9,052 nt of DNA from an uncultured Sphingomonadaceae bacterium (GTDB taxonomy: Bacteria; Pseudomonadota; Alphaproteobacteria; Sphingomonadales; Sphingomonadaceae). The position numbers and the translations under genes are program-made. Location: contig CAMLGC010000092.1 of the NCBI GenBank assembly GCA_946479505.1, forward strand, positions 1 through 9,052. Reading direction: 5' to 3'. Shown here in pieces: positions 1-6,896 of this stretch. Below the pieces are notes generated by a model. That model was given only the letters and a program-made list of their open reading frames with translations. It was not told the DNA's origin and did no database searches. How positions within the stretch are numbered: the stretch's first letter is position 1; every line of letters starts with the position of its first letter.

Positions 1-61
<61 letters not shown>

Positions 62-81
62 GTACGATGCGTGAGGCGCGC

Positions 82-110
82 CAACTAAGGGAGCCTCCCA
101 CCCCTGTCAA
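82..110 (-). promoter_or_regulatory. Putative promoter of the tRNA-Asp gene
   Basis: On the minus strand a perfect -35 hexamer TTGACA lies at 110-105. After 16-17 nt comes a weak -10 candidate (TTAGTT or TAGTTG, about 88-82). Transcription would start near position 75, about 15 nt before the mature tRNA 5' end at 61. The -35 begins only 4 bp after the stop codon of the upstream membrane-protein gene. The -35 match is seen directly. The -10 fits the E. coli consensus poorly, though alphaproteobacterial -10 elements vary, so the assignment is inference. Confidence 0.5.
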
Positions 111-114
111 CCGC

Positions 115-1374
115 TCAAACGTCGTCGTCGATGTCGGGATCGCCCTTGGTTGTGCGACGCGTCGTCAGCGTGCCGTGCTCGAACAGGAATCCGGCGATAT
201 CGGGCTTGCCCGCGGCGCCGATCACCGTCTGCATGATGATGAGCAGCGGCACCGCAAGCAGCGCGCCCGGCGTCCCCCAGATCCACCCCCAGAAGCTCAG
301 CGAGACGAGGATCATCAGCGGGCTGATCGTCAGCCGATGCCCGACGACCAGCGGCGTGATGACGTTCGCCTCGACGAGGTGACACCCGATCATGATCGCG
401 GGCGGCACCATCGCCATCCAGATGTCGGTGAAGGTCATCAGCCCGCCCAGCGCCATCAACAATGCTGCGACAATCGGCCCGAAATAGGGGATGTAGTTGA
501 GCAGCGCGACGATTCCGCCCCACATCAGCGGATAGGGCATGCCCACCATCCACAGCGCCAGCGCGATGATGAGGCCGAGCACCGCATTGATGAGCGTGAT
601 CGTGCCGAGATAGGCCGACACGTCGTCGACCACCGCCTGGATCACGCGGGCGGTCGCCATCGCACCGCCGAAGCTCGCGCGGCTGGTGATCGTGCGCTCG
701 CGCGTCCGCGTCCACCCTGCCAGGAAGAAATAGACGACGAGGATGCCGAAGAAGAGCTGGACGATCACGACCGGCGCCGAGGTCGCGGCGAGCTCGAGCA
801 ACGAATTGGGCGGCGCGACCGCCGCCTGCTCGGCCCTGCCCACCGGGCCCGAGGCAAGCTTTTCGACCGTCGAATCGACGTAATGCGTGAGGTTCGCGTA
901 GAAATCGAGCAACGGCGCGACATTGGCCTGGATACGCTCGATACGGTCCGGAAGCAGGCGGAAGAACTCGGTCGCGGGTACCACGATCGCGGCGAGCGCG
1001 ACGTTGGCTGCAACGAGGAACAAGAGCACGCAGACGAGCGCCGCGATCGGCGAGGGGATGCGGTGTCGCTCCTGCCATTCGAGCACCGGCACCAGCGCGA
1101 TTGCGATCACCAGTGCCGCAGTTACCGGCAGAAAGAATTCCGCCCCCACCTTCAGGGCAAACGGCGTCGCGAGCGCAACGCCCGCGCCGACCAGCAAGGT
1201 GAGCGCGGCGAGCAGGCGGTCACGGCGCAACCCAATCCGGGCGCGATCCTCGTCGTTCTGCGGAAGCGGCAGCCCGAACGCGCCCTCGCGCGGCGCATGC
1301 GGCGGCGCCGGCGGGCTCGCCGTGCTTCCCTCCGCCGTCGCATCTCCGCCGATCGTACCTATTCGCTCATCCAC
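115..1374 (-). CDS. AI-2E family transporter (PerM/YdiK-like membrane protein)
   Basis: A 419-residue polytopic inner-membrane protein of the AI-2E/PerM (DUF20) family. It opens with a hydrophilic, Pro/Ala-rich tail (1-50). Hydrophobic segments lie near residues 53-70, 80-98, 108-133, 200-220, 258-278, 283-311, 320-340 and 352-385, with a soluble stretch at about 135-195 between the third and fourth. Family hallmarks are NYIPYFGPI (293-301), the EANVITPLVVGHRLTISPL stretch (335-353) and the terminal GTPGALLAVPL (367-377). The C-terminus is acidic (DPDIDDDV). The GTG start is supported by GGAAGGG 7 nt upstream. Family members have been linked to autoinducer-2 export or Na+/H+ antiport, but most are uncharacterised, so the substrate is unknown. 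It is divergent from glpK and its stop lies 53 bp from the tRNA gene. Length is slightly above the usual 350-380 because of the N-terminal tail. Confidence 0.9.
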   Translation of the reverse strand: MDERIGTIGGDATAEGSTASPPAPPHAPREGAFGLPLPQNDEDRARIGLRRDRLLAALTLLVGAGVALATPFALKVGAEFFLPVTAALVIAIALVPVLEWQERHRIPSPIAALVCVLLFLVAANVALAAIVVPATEFFRLLPDRIERIQANVAPLLDFYANLTHYVDSTVEKLASGPVGRAEQAAVAPPNSLLELAATSAPVVIVQLFFGILVVYFFLAGWTRTRERTITSRASFGGAMATARVIQAVVDDVSAYLGTITLINAVLGLIIALALWMVGMPYPLMWGGIVALLNYIPYFGPIVAALLMALGGLMTFTDIWMAMVPPAIMIGCHLVEANVITPLVVGHRLTISPLMILVSLSFWGWIWGTPGALLAVPLLIIMQTVIGAAGKPDIAGFLFEHGTLTTRRTTKGDPDIDDDV

Positions 1375-1437
1375 GCTGTGACCCTTCCGTCTCGCATCTT
1401 AGCTGCAATTCCTTTGCGGCGTAATCCCGGCTAGCGT
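1375..1437. promoter_or_regulatory. Divergent intergenic region, membrane protein / glpK
   Basis: These 63 bp separate two divergent genes and must hold both translation signals and probably both promoters. Minus strand: GGAAGGG at 1388-1382 sits 7 nt before the GTG at 1374, a good Shine-Dalgarno match. Plus strand: there is no purine-rich Shine-Dalgarno sequence before glpK. A weak -10-like TAATCC (1422-1427) lies 17 nt after TTAGCT (1399-1404). If real, transcription would start at or next to the glpK start codon. No convincing operator palindrome is visible. Confidence 0.4.
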
Positions 1438-2916
1438 GTGGCGATGCGCGATATGCTGCTGGTAATCGACGAGGGCACCACCTCGACGCGGGCGATGCTT
1501 TTCAGCCCTGACGGCGGCTGCCAAGGCACGGCGCAGCACGACCTCACGCAGCACTATCCCCGGCCTGGATGGGTCGAGCACGATGCCTCCGAAATCTGGG
1601 AGCGAAGCCTCGCAGCGACGCAGGCGATGGTCGAGCGCGCCGGCGGGGCCGAACGGATCGCCGCGATCGGCATCACCAATCAGCGCGAGACGGTGGTGTT
1701 CTGGGACAAGCAAACCGGCGAGCCGCTCGCGCCCGCCATCGTGTGGCAGGACCGCCGCACCGCCGCCTTGTGCCGGTCACTCCGCGAACGTGGCGAGGAG
1801 GAGGCGCTCCAGCGCAAGACCGGGCTGCTGCTCGACCCCTATTTCTCGGCGAGCAAGATTGCGTGGGCGCTTGAGCATGGGTCGCAACTTCGCGAGGCGG
1901 GCGACCGACTCGCGATCGGCACGATCGAAAGCTGGCTGATCTGGAAGCTGACCGGCGGCCTCCACGTCACCGACGCCACGAACGCCTCGCGCACCGCGCT
2001 GATGGCGCTCGACAGCGGCGCATGGGACGAGCGGCTGCTCGACCTGTTCGACGTGCCCAAGGCAGCACTCCCGGAGATCGTCGATTGCGCGGGCAGGCTC
2101 GGCGAGACGCGGCTGTTCGGCGCCCCGATCCCCATCACCGGCGTCGCCGGCGATCAACAGGCGGCGTCGATCGGCCAACGCTGCCTTTCGACCGGCGAGA
2201 CCAAGGGCACGTTCGGCACCGGCGCGTTCGTGCTCACCCATGCGGGCACCACTCCGCCGCACTCGGACAACCGCTTGCTCTCGACCGTGGCATGGCAGCT
2301 CTCCAGCGAACGCGCCTATGCGCTCGAAGGCTCGGTGTTCGTCGCGGGGAGCCTGGTCCAGTGGCTGCGCGATACGCTCGGCCTGATCGGCACAGCGCCC
2401 GAAACCGAGGAGCTGGCGCGCAGCGTCGAGAGCAACGGCGGCGTGTTCTTCATTCCCGCGCTGAGCGGCATGGGCGCGCCCTGGTGGGAGCCCGAGGCAC
2501 GCGGCAGCATCACCGGCCTCTCCTTCGCCACCGGCCGCGCGCACATCGTCCGCGCCGCACTGGAGGCGATGGCGCACCAGGCGCACGACCTCAAGACCGC
2601 CTTCGCCGCCGACGGCGTCGATTGGGAGGTGCTGCGCATCGACGGCGGCATGGTCGCCAACGACTGGATGGCGCAGGACATGGCCGACATGCTCGGCCTC
2701 ACCGTCGAACGCCCCAGCTTCGCCGAGACGACTGCGCTTGGCGCCGCCATGCTCGCGGGGCTTGGCTGCGGGCTGTTCGACAGCCTCGAAGCGGCGTCCA
2801 CGATGCGCGGCGAGGTCGAGACGTTCCAACCGCAGATCAGCGAAGACGAGCGCGTCGCCCGGCTGGAAGGCTGGATGCGGGCCGTCGAATCGGTGATCGC
2901 GGGCGCCCAGGATTGA
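1438..2916 (+). CDS. glpK: Glycerol kinase
   Basis: A 492-residue FGGY-family sugar kinase that phosphorylates glycerol to sn-glycerol-3-phosphate with ATP in the cytoplasm. The N-terminal phosphate-binding motif DEGTTSTR spans 11-18. The glycerol-binding residues match E. coli GlpK: Arg83-Glu84 in NQRET, Tyr135 in DPYFSASK, and Asp239-Gln240 in GVAGDQQAA. GTFGTGAFV (257-265) and the C-terminal IDGGMVAND (401-409) form the nucleotide side. Length is close to the usual ~500. The segment before GVAGDQ reads RLFGAPIPITG, so the Gly-Gly-Thr-Arg loop that binds fructose-1,6-bisphosphate in E. coli is not recognisable. Allosteric control is probably different (inference). The start is uncertain: GTG 1438, ATG 1444 and ATG 1453 all leave the first motif intact and none has a clear ribosome-binding site. 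No glpF, glpD or glpR lies nearby. Confidence 0.95.
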   Translation: MAMRDMLLVIDEGTTSTRAMLFSPDGGCQGTAQHDLTQHYPRPGWVEHDASEIWERSLAATQAMVERAGGAERIAAIGITNQRETVVFWDKQTGEPLAPAIVWQDRRTAALCRSLRERGEEEALQRKTGLLLDPYFSASKIAWALEHGSQLREAGDRLAIGTIESWLIWKLTGGLHVTDATNASRTALMALDSGAWDERLLDLFDVPKAALPEIVDCAGRLGETRLFGAPIPITGVAGDQQAASIGQRCLSTGETKGTFGTGAFVLTHAGTTPPHSDNRLLSTVAWQLSSERAYALEGSVFVAGSLVQWLRDTLGLIGTAPETEELARSVESNGGVFFIPALSGMGAPWWEPEARGSITGLSFATGRAHIVRAALEAMAHQAHDLKTAFAADGVDWEVLRIDGGMVANDWMAQDMADMLGLTVERPSFAETTALGAAMLAGLGCGLFDSLEAASTMRGEVETFQPQISEDERVARLEGWMRAVESVIAGAQD

Positions 2917-3013
2917 ACCATCGTCCCGGATTAATTCCGGCGTCCACTCGACGTTCGCTTTCCTCGCTTGTCGAACGGCGGATGCCCGACCACCTCGGAC
3001 GGATGGGTTGGGC
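2917..3013. terminator. Convergent intergenic region with weak hairpins
   Basis: This 97-bp gap lies between the ends of glpK (plus) and the Crp/Fnr-like gene (minus). Three possible stems are visible: CCGGA/TCCGG around TTAAT (2926-2940); CGTTCG/CGAACG (2952-2957 with 2972-2977); and GCCCGACC/GGTTGGGC (2984-2991 with 3006-3013, one G-T pair, 14-nt loop). None is followed by a T-tract on either strand, so intrinsic termination is not demonstrated. Position between convergent genes is the main argument. Confidence 0.3.
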
Positions 3014-3739
3014 TCACGGCGTTCGGCAGCGATCCTCCAGATACAGATAATCCGGATCGAACTCGCCCAGCGTGGCAAGCGCCGCCAGATCGTAGATCAC
3101 CGCCCGCTTGTCGCCGACCTCCGCCAGCCCCGCCTCGCGCAGCCGCCGCAGCGTGCGGTTGACGTGGACGCTGGTGAGCCCGCACGCCTCGCCCAGGTCC
3201 TGCTGCGTCAACGGCAGCTCGAACGCGCCGTCCTTCGCCATCCCGATCGCGTCCATCCGCGCCTGCGTCTCGCACAGGAAGTGCGCCACCCTGCCCTGCG
3301 CATCGAGCCGGCCCAGGCGGAAGATCCACTCGCGATGGAGGGCCGCGTCGAGCAACGTCGAGAACCACAGCATCCGCCCGAGATGCGGCATCTTCTCGGT
3401 GACCTCGGTGATCCGCTCGTGCGGAACATAGGCGACCGTCACCTCGGTGATCGTCGCGATATCGTGGTCGAGCCGCTGGAGCGGATAGCCGTGCAGATCG
3501 AGGAAATCGCCCGGCACCTGATAGCAGACGAGCTGCCGATAGCCGTCGCGCGCGTCCATGTAGCGGCACATATATCCCGAAATGAGCAGCGTGCTCCGGC
3601 TCACCACGTCGCCGCGCTCGTGGGTCGTGCGCCGCGCAGGAATCGTCTCGACGCGCTCGATCGCCGATTCGAGCGCTCGCATCTCGGCGTCCGTCAGTTG
3701 CCGCTGACGACGGCCGCGCAGGAAATTGTCGATGAGCAC
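3014..3739 (-). CDS. Crp/Fnr-family transcriptional regulator
   Basis: A 241-residue cytoplasmic DNA-binding protein with Crp/Fnr architecture. An N-terminal beta-barrel effector-like domain (about 30-115, including VPGDFLDLHGY at 75-85) is followed by the long dimerisation helix (about 118-163). A C-terminal winged helix has HTH LTQQDLGEACGL-TSVHVNRTLRRLREAGL (177-205). The recognition helix carries His-Val-Asn-Arg rather than the Glu/Ser-Arg contacts of E. coli CRP and FNR, so its target site probably differs from TGTGA or TTGAT. Cysteines at 58, 72, 156, 186 and 238 do not form the N-terminal FNR [4Fe-4S] cluster. The Arg-Ser/Thr phosphate-binding pair of the cAMP pocket is not evident after the PGD turn. 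The effector is therefore unknown. The start is GTG with only a weak GGGGA upstream. The gene lies 42 bp behind the acyl-CoA synthetase on the same strand and may share its transcript. Confidence 0.88.
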   Translation of the reverse strand: MLIDNFLRGRRQRQLTDAEMRALESAIERVETIPARRTTHERGDVVSRSTLLISGYMCRYMDARDGYRQLVCYQVPGDFLDLHGYPLQRLDHDIATITEVTVAYVPHERITEVTEKMPHLGRMLWFSTLLDAALHREWIFRLGRLDAQGRVAHFLCETQARMDAIGMAKDGAFELPLTQQDLGEACGLTSVHVNRTLRRLREAGLAEVGDKRAVIYDLAALATLGEFDPDYLYLEDRCRTP

Positions 3740-3749
3740 CCCGTTTGTC

Positions 3750-3771
3750 CCCGGACCCGGGCAGGTCCGGG
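3750..3771. repeat. REP-like palindrome between acyl-CoA synthetase and regulator genes
   Basis: An 8-bp perfect inverted repeat, CCCGGACC (3750-3757) and GGTCCGGG (3764-3771), encloses the 6-nt loop CGGGCA. It fills half of the 42-bp gap between two co-oriented minus-strand genes. It resembles the short CCCGGA...TCCGGG palindromes that I recall as common between genes in sphingomonad genomes; that resemblance is from memory. There is no T-tract, so it is more likely an RNA hairpin (processing, stabilisation or partial attenuation) than an intrinsic terminator. Confidence 0.55.
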
Positions 3772-3781
3772 ATGCGTCCTT

Positions 3782-5527
3782 CTACGCCGCGGCCTCAGCC
3801 GTGAACAGGCCCTTGAGGTCGCGCTTGAGGATTTTGCCGTTCGCGTTTCTCGGCAGTGTTTCGCCAACGAAACGGATCGACACGGGCACCTTGAACGCGG
3901 CGAGATGCCGTCCGACCCACTCCTGAAGCTCGCGCTCGCTGGCGTGCGTGCCCGGCGCCAGATGGACGACCGCCGCCGGCTCTTCGCCGAGCGTCCGATG
4001 CGGTATTCCGATCAGCGCGCAATCGGTGACGGCAGGGTGCGCGTAGAGCACGCTTTCGACCTCGGTCGAATAGATGTTCTCGCCGCCGCGGATGACGATG
4101 TCCTTCGCGCGATCGACGATGAAGCAGAACCCCTCCTCGTCGAGCCGCGCGAGATCGCCCGTGCGCACCCAGCCGTCGACGAATGTTTCCGCGGTCGCCT
4201 CGGGCTTGTTCCAATAACCCTTCACGATCATCGGCCCGCGTGCCCACAGCTCCCCGATCTCGCCGACGGGCAGCTCGCTTCTGCCGTCCTCGGACATGAT
4301 CTTGAGATCCGCCGTCGCAACGGGCGGCCCGCAACTATCGGGCCGGTTGAGATAGTCCTCGCCCGAATGGCTGGTGACGGTCGCCATCGTTTCGGTCATC
4401 CCCCAGCCGCTCCCGGGCAGCGCGCCGAACTCGGTGTGGATGCGCCGTACAAGCTCGGGCGCCGCGGGCGCGCCGCCATATGCGATCGATTCGAGGCTGG
4501 AAAGATCGAACCGCCCCCGCTCCGGGTGCTCGAGGAGTTGCCATGCGATCGTCGGCACGCCGCCCGTCATCGTCACCTTGTCGCGCTCGATGATTTCCAT
4601 CGCCTGCACCGGCTCCCACTTGCGCATGAAGATCAGCGTCGATCCGGTCGCGATCGCCCCCATCATCACCGCGCTCAACGCCGTCACATGGAACAGCGGA
4701 ATGACGAGCAGCATCGCCTTCGGCTCCGGCTCGGGCGGCACCTCGCCGCGCCTCAGGCTCGTCCGCGCGCCCGAATAGCCGCTCGACAGGATGTTGGTGG
4801 TGATGTTGCGGTGCGTGCCCAGTGCCCCCTTGGGCGCCCCCGTCGTCCCGCTGGTGTAGAAGATCCCCGCCTCGTCATCGGGATCGATGTCCGCGTCGAT
4901 CAGCGCCCGATCGGGCAGCGACGCATAGGCCTTCGGCGTCCCGATCACCTCCTCGAGCCGAGCCGCCCTGCCCCCCAACGGCCCTTTGGCGCGCGCGACG
5001 AGGACGTGCTCCAGCGCGGGAAGGCTTTCATAGCGATCGAGCAGCCGCTCATGCCGCCGATAATCGGCGATCAGCATCTTGGCGCCCGAATCGGTGAGAC
5101 CATAGGCAAGCTCCGCCCCCGTCCACCACGCATTGAGCGGCACCGCGATCGCGCCCAGTGAAACGATCGCGAAGAATGCCACCGGCCATTCGGGCAAGTT
5201 GCGCATCGCCAGCGCCACCCGGTCGCCCTTCGCCACCCCCAATCCGCGCAGATGCTCGGCCAGCGCCGCCACCGCCCGGAAATTCGCCTCATAGGTGACG
5301 CGCTCGTCTTCATAGGCGGTGAAGACCCGATCCCCATGCGCCCGCGCCACCTCGATCAGCCAGCGCAGGCTCGGCGGCGCGTTTTTCCACACGCGCGTGG
5401 GCACACCGCGGATCGACACCGTCTCCATCTCGAACTTCGCACCGGGCGCGGTGAGCGCTGCCTCGATCTTACCCGGGGACATTTTGGGCCATGCCGGATC
5501 GAGCGGTACAATCGGGTCGCTGGCCAA
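3782..5527 (-). CDS. Acyl-CoA synthetase (AMP-forming, class I adenylate-forming enzyme)
   Basis: A 581-residue ANL-superfamily ligase that activates a carboxylic acid, probably a fatty acid, to its CoA thioester through an acyl-AMP intermediate. Motifs occur in canonical order: the ATP-binding loop YTSGTTGAPKG (224-234); GWGMTET (374-380); RTGD with Asp458; the hinge DRAKDIVIRGGENI (472-485); and NANGKILKR (561-569) with catalytic Lys565. No key residue is missing and length is normal. No signal or membrane segment is seen, so it should be cytoplasmic or membrane-peripheral. The TTG start is chosen because GGAGAGG lies 5 nt upstream; the next in-frame Met is residue 16. Chain-length preference cannot be read from sequence. 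Aryl, terpenoid and other acids are alternatives to medium- or long-chain fatty acids. It is divergent from the esterase/beta-oxidation pair and precedes a Crp/Fnr-like regulator. Confidence 0.92.
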   Translation of the reverse strand: MASDPIVPLDPAWPKMSPGKIEAALTAPGAKFEMETVSIRGVPTRVWKNAPPSLRWLIEVARAHGDRVFTAYEDERVTYEANFRAVAALAEHLRGLGVAKGDRVALAMRNLPEWPVAFFAIVSLGAIAVPLNAWWTGAELAYGLTDSGAKMLIADYRRHERLLDRYESLPALEHVLVARAKGPLGGRAARLEEVIGTPKAYASLPDRALIDADIDPDDEAGIFYTSGTTGAPKGALGTHRNITTNILSSGYSGARTSLRRGEVPPEPEPKAMLLVIPLFHVTALSAVMMGAIATGSTLIFMRKWEPVQAMEIIERDKVTMTGGVPTIAWQLLEHPERGRFDLSSLESIAYGGAPAAPELVRRIHTEFGALPGSGWGMTETMATVTSHSGEDYLNRPDSCGPPVATADLKIMSEDGRSELPVGEIGELWARGPMIVKGYWNKPEATAETFVDGWVRTGDLARLDEEGFCFIVDRAKDIVIRGGENIYSTEVESVLYAHPAVTDCALIGIPHRTLGEEPAAVVHLAPGTHASERELQEWVGRHLAAFKVPVSIRFVGETLPRNANGKILKRDLKGLFTAEAAA

Positions 5528-5532
5528 ATCAT

Positions 5533-5539
5533 CCTCTCC
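5533..5539 (-). promoter_or_regulatory. Ribosome-binding site deciding the TTG start of the acyl-CoA synthetase
   Basis: Minus-strand GGAGAGG lies 5 nt before the TTG at 5527. It is a strong Shine-Dalgarno match. An out-of-frame ATG overlaps the spacer (5532-5530), and the first in-frame ATG lies 45 nt inside the gene. Confidence 0.65.
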
Positions 5540-5618
5540 GTCGCTTCAGAATGTCGGGTTTGTCTGTTTCTCCGACCTGGGCCACGTTAGAGTTGATTCA
5601 CGCGCCGCTCAAGGCAAT

Positions 5619-5625
5619 AGGAGGG
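5619..5625 (+). promoter_or_regulatory. Ribosome-binding site deciding the TTG start of the esterase
   Basis: AGGAGGG, a near-perfect Shine-Dalgarno sequence, lies 7 nt before TTG at 5633. This favours TTG over the in-frame ATG at 5657, which has only a short GGAG 5 nt upstream. Confidence 0.7.
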
Positions 5626-5632
5626 CCTAAGT

Positions 5633-6877
5633 TTGAACGAAGGGTATGGAGCGGCGATGCACGGCACGCGAGACGAACGGAGCGGCTTCGACGCAGACCG
5701 GCTGGCGCGAATCGATGCGTTCGTGAAGGAGCGCTATATCGATCCGGGCTTGCTCCCCCACGCCCAGCTCCTGATCGGCCGCGACGACGAGATCGTCCAC
5801 TTCTCCAGCATCGGCGCGGCACGCGAAAACGGCCCGCCGATCGACGAAACCTCGCTCTTTCGCATCGCCTCGATGACCAAGCCGATCACGTCGGTCGCGT
5901 TCATGATGCTGGTGGAGCAAGGCAAGGTCGCGCTCGACACCCCCGTCCACCACGTCCTGCCCGAACTCAAGGGCCTCGGCGTCTATGACGGCGGCGGCGG
6001 AGGCGTACCCTTCGTCACGAGGGCACCTGCGCAGCCGATGCGCATGATCGACCTCCTCCGCCACACCTCGGGGCTAACCTACGGTTTCCAGAACCGCTCC
6101 AACGTCGACGCCGCCTACCGCGATTCGAAGATGGAGAACTGGCACGGCAACCTCACGCTCGACGAATTCGTCGCCGCCCTGGGCAGCCTCCCGCTCGAAT
6201 TCTCCCCCGGCGAGGCATGGAACTATTCGGTCTCCACCGACGTGCTCGGCGCGGCGATTCAGCGCCTCTCCGGCCAGGACCTCGACGCCTTCCTCGCAGC
6301 CCGCATCTTCACGCCCCTCGGCATGGAGGACACCTTCTTCCAGGTCCCCGCCGACAAGCTCGACCGCCTGACGGATTGCTACACCTTCGTGCCGGGCAAG
6401 GGCCGCATCATGTACGACCGCGGCGCCGAGAGCGCCTGGGCGTATCGTCCGCGTCTGCTCTCGGGCGGCGGCGGCCTCGTCTCGACCAGCCGTGATTACC
6501 ACCGCTTCTGCCGCCTGTGCCTCAATGGCGGCGCGCTCGACGGCACGCGCCTCCTCGGCCGCAAGACGATCGAGCTGATGACGATGAACCATCTTCCCGG
6601 CGGTTCCGATCTCGCCAGCATGTCGCGCTCGCTGTTCAGCGAGGCGACCAATGCGGGCGTCGGCTTCGGCCTCGGCTTCGCGGTGACCACCGACGTCGCA
6701 CGAACGATGATCCCCGGCAGCCAAGGCGAATTTTACTGGGGCGGCCTGTTCTCGACCGCCTTCTTCATCGATCCCGTCGAGCGCATCACGATGATCTTCA
6801 TGACGCAGATGTCGCCCAGCAACACCTATCCCATCCGCCGCGAATTGAAGACGATGATCTATTCGGCGCTGACCTGA
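5633..6877 (+). CDS. Serine hydrolase, beta-lactamase fold (family VIII esterase-like)
   Basis: A 414-residue serine hydrolase of the class C beta-lactamase/penicillin-binding-protein fold. The nucleophile motif is Ser80-Met-Thr-Lys83 within [12 protein letters not shown]. The second motif is Tyr198-Ser-Val in [11 protein letters not shown], and the third is Trp369-Gly-Gly in [22 protein letters not shown] (143-152), the Gly-rich YDGGGGG (118-124) and [12 protein letters not shown] (274-285) are also typical. Tyr-Ser-x in place of the Tyr-x-Asn of true class C beta-lactamases, and W-x-G in place of KTG, point to an EstB-type carboxylesterase. No signal peptide is seen, so it is probably cytoplasmic, also unlike a beta-lactamase. 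Length is normal. It heads a two-gene operon with the beta-oxidation enzyme 19 bp downstream. It may release a carboxylic acid for the divergent ligase (inference); the natural substrate is unknown. Confidence 0.9.
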   Translation: MNEGYGAAMHGTRDERSGFDADRLARIDAFVKERYIDPGLLPHAQLLIGRDDEIVHFSSIGAARENGPPIDETSLFRIASMTKPITSVAFMMLVEQGKVALDTPVHHVLPELKGLGVYDGGGGGVPFVTRAPAQPMRMIDLLRHTSGLTYGFQNRSNVDAAYRDSKMENWHGNLTLDEFVAALGSLPLEFSPGEAWNYSVSTDVLGAAIQRLSGQDLDAFLAARIFTPLGMEDTFFQVPADKLDRLTDCYTFVPGKGRIMYDRGAESAWAYRPRLLSGGGGLVSTSRDYHRFCRLCLNGGALDGTRLLGRKTIELMTMNHLPGGSDLASMSRSLFSEATNAGVGFGLGFAVTTDVARTMIPGSQGEFYWGGLFSTAFFIDPVERITMIFMTQMSPSNTYPIRRELKTMIYSALT

Positions 6878-6883
6878 TCCAAC

Positions 6884-6889
6884 GGAGAG
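6884..6889 (+). promoter_or_regulatory. Ribosome-binding site for the hydratase/dehydrogenase gene
   Basis: GGAGAG lies in the 19-bp gap after the esterase stop, 7 nt before the GTG at 6897. This supports translation of the second gene from a shared mRNA and use of the GTG start. Confidence 0.6.
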
Positions 6890-6896
6890 AACAGAC

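Larger units (their letters stand above)
5528..5632. promoter_or_regulatory. Divergent control region, acyl-CoA synthetase / esterase
   Basis: These 105 bp hold both ribosome-binding sites and probably two promoters. On the minus strand TTGAGC (5612-5607) is followed after exactly 17 nt by TAACGT (5589-5584), a partial match to the -35/-10 pattern. It would give a leader of about 50 nt for the synthetase mRNA. I found no convincing plus-strand promoter and no clear operator palindrome. The divergent arrangement suggests joint control of the two transcripts, which is inference. Confidence 0.4.

Noticed and set aside
1377..1383. Possible CRP half-site (TGTGAC) upstream of the membrane-protein gene
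   Set aside because: No matching TCACA half-site at the required 6-nt spacing; a single half-site is expected by chance.
67..1434. 455-residue open frame opposite the membrane-protein gene
   Set aside because: The translation is Arg/Asp/His-rich with no recognisable domain, and it mirrors a gene with clear membrane segments and family motifs. It is a GC-bias shadow.
1777..3078. 433-residue open frame opposite glpK
   Set aside because: It is antisense to the conserved glycerol kinase core, overlaps the regulator end and has no recognisable motif.
3008..5161. 717-residue open frame opposite the regulator and acyl-CoA synthetase
   Set aside because: It runs antisense to two genes with intact motifs, is Arg/His-rich and low in complexity, and has no ribosome-binding site. 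Long antisense frames are expected at this GC content.
5593..5602. TTGATTCACG as a possible FNR-type box in the divergent region
   Set aside because: The second half-site ATCAA is missing at the right spacing, and the local regulator's recognition helix does not match FNR.
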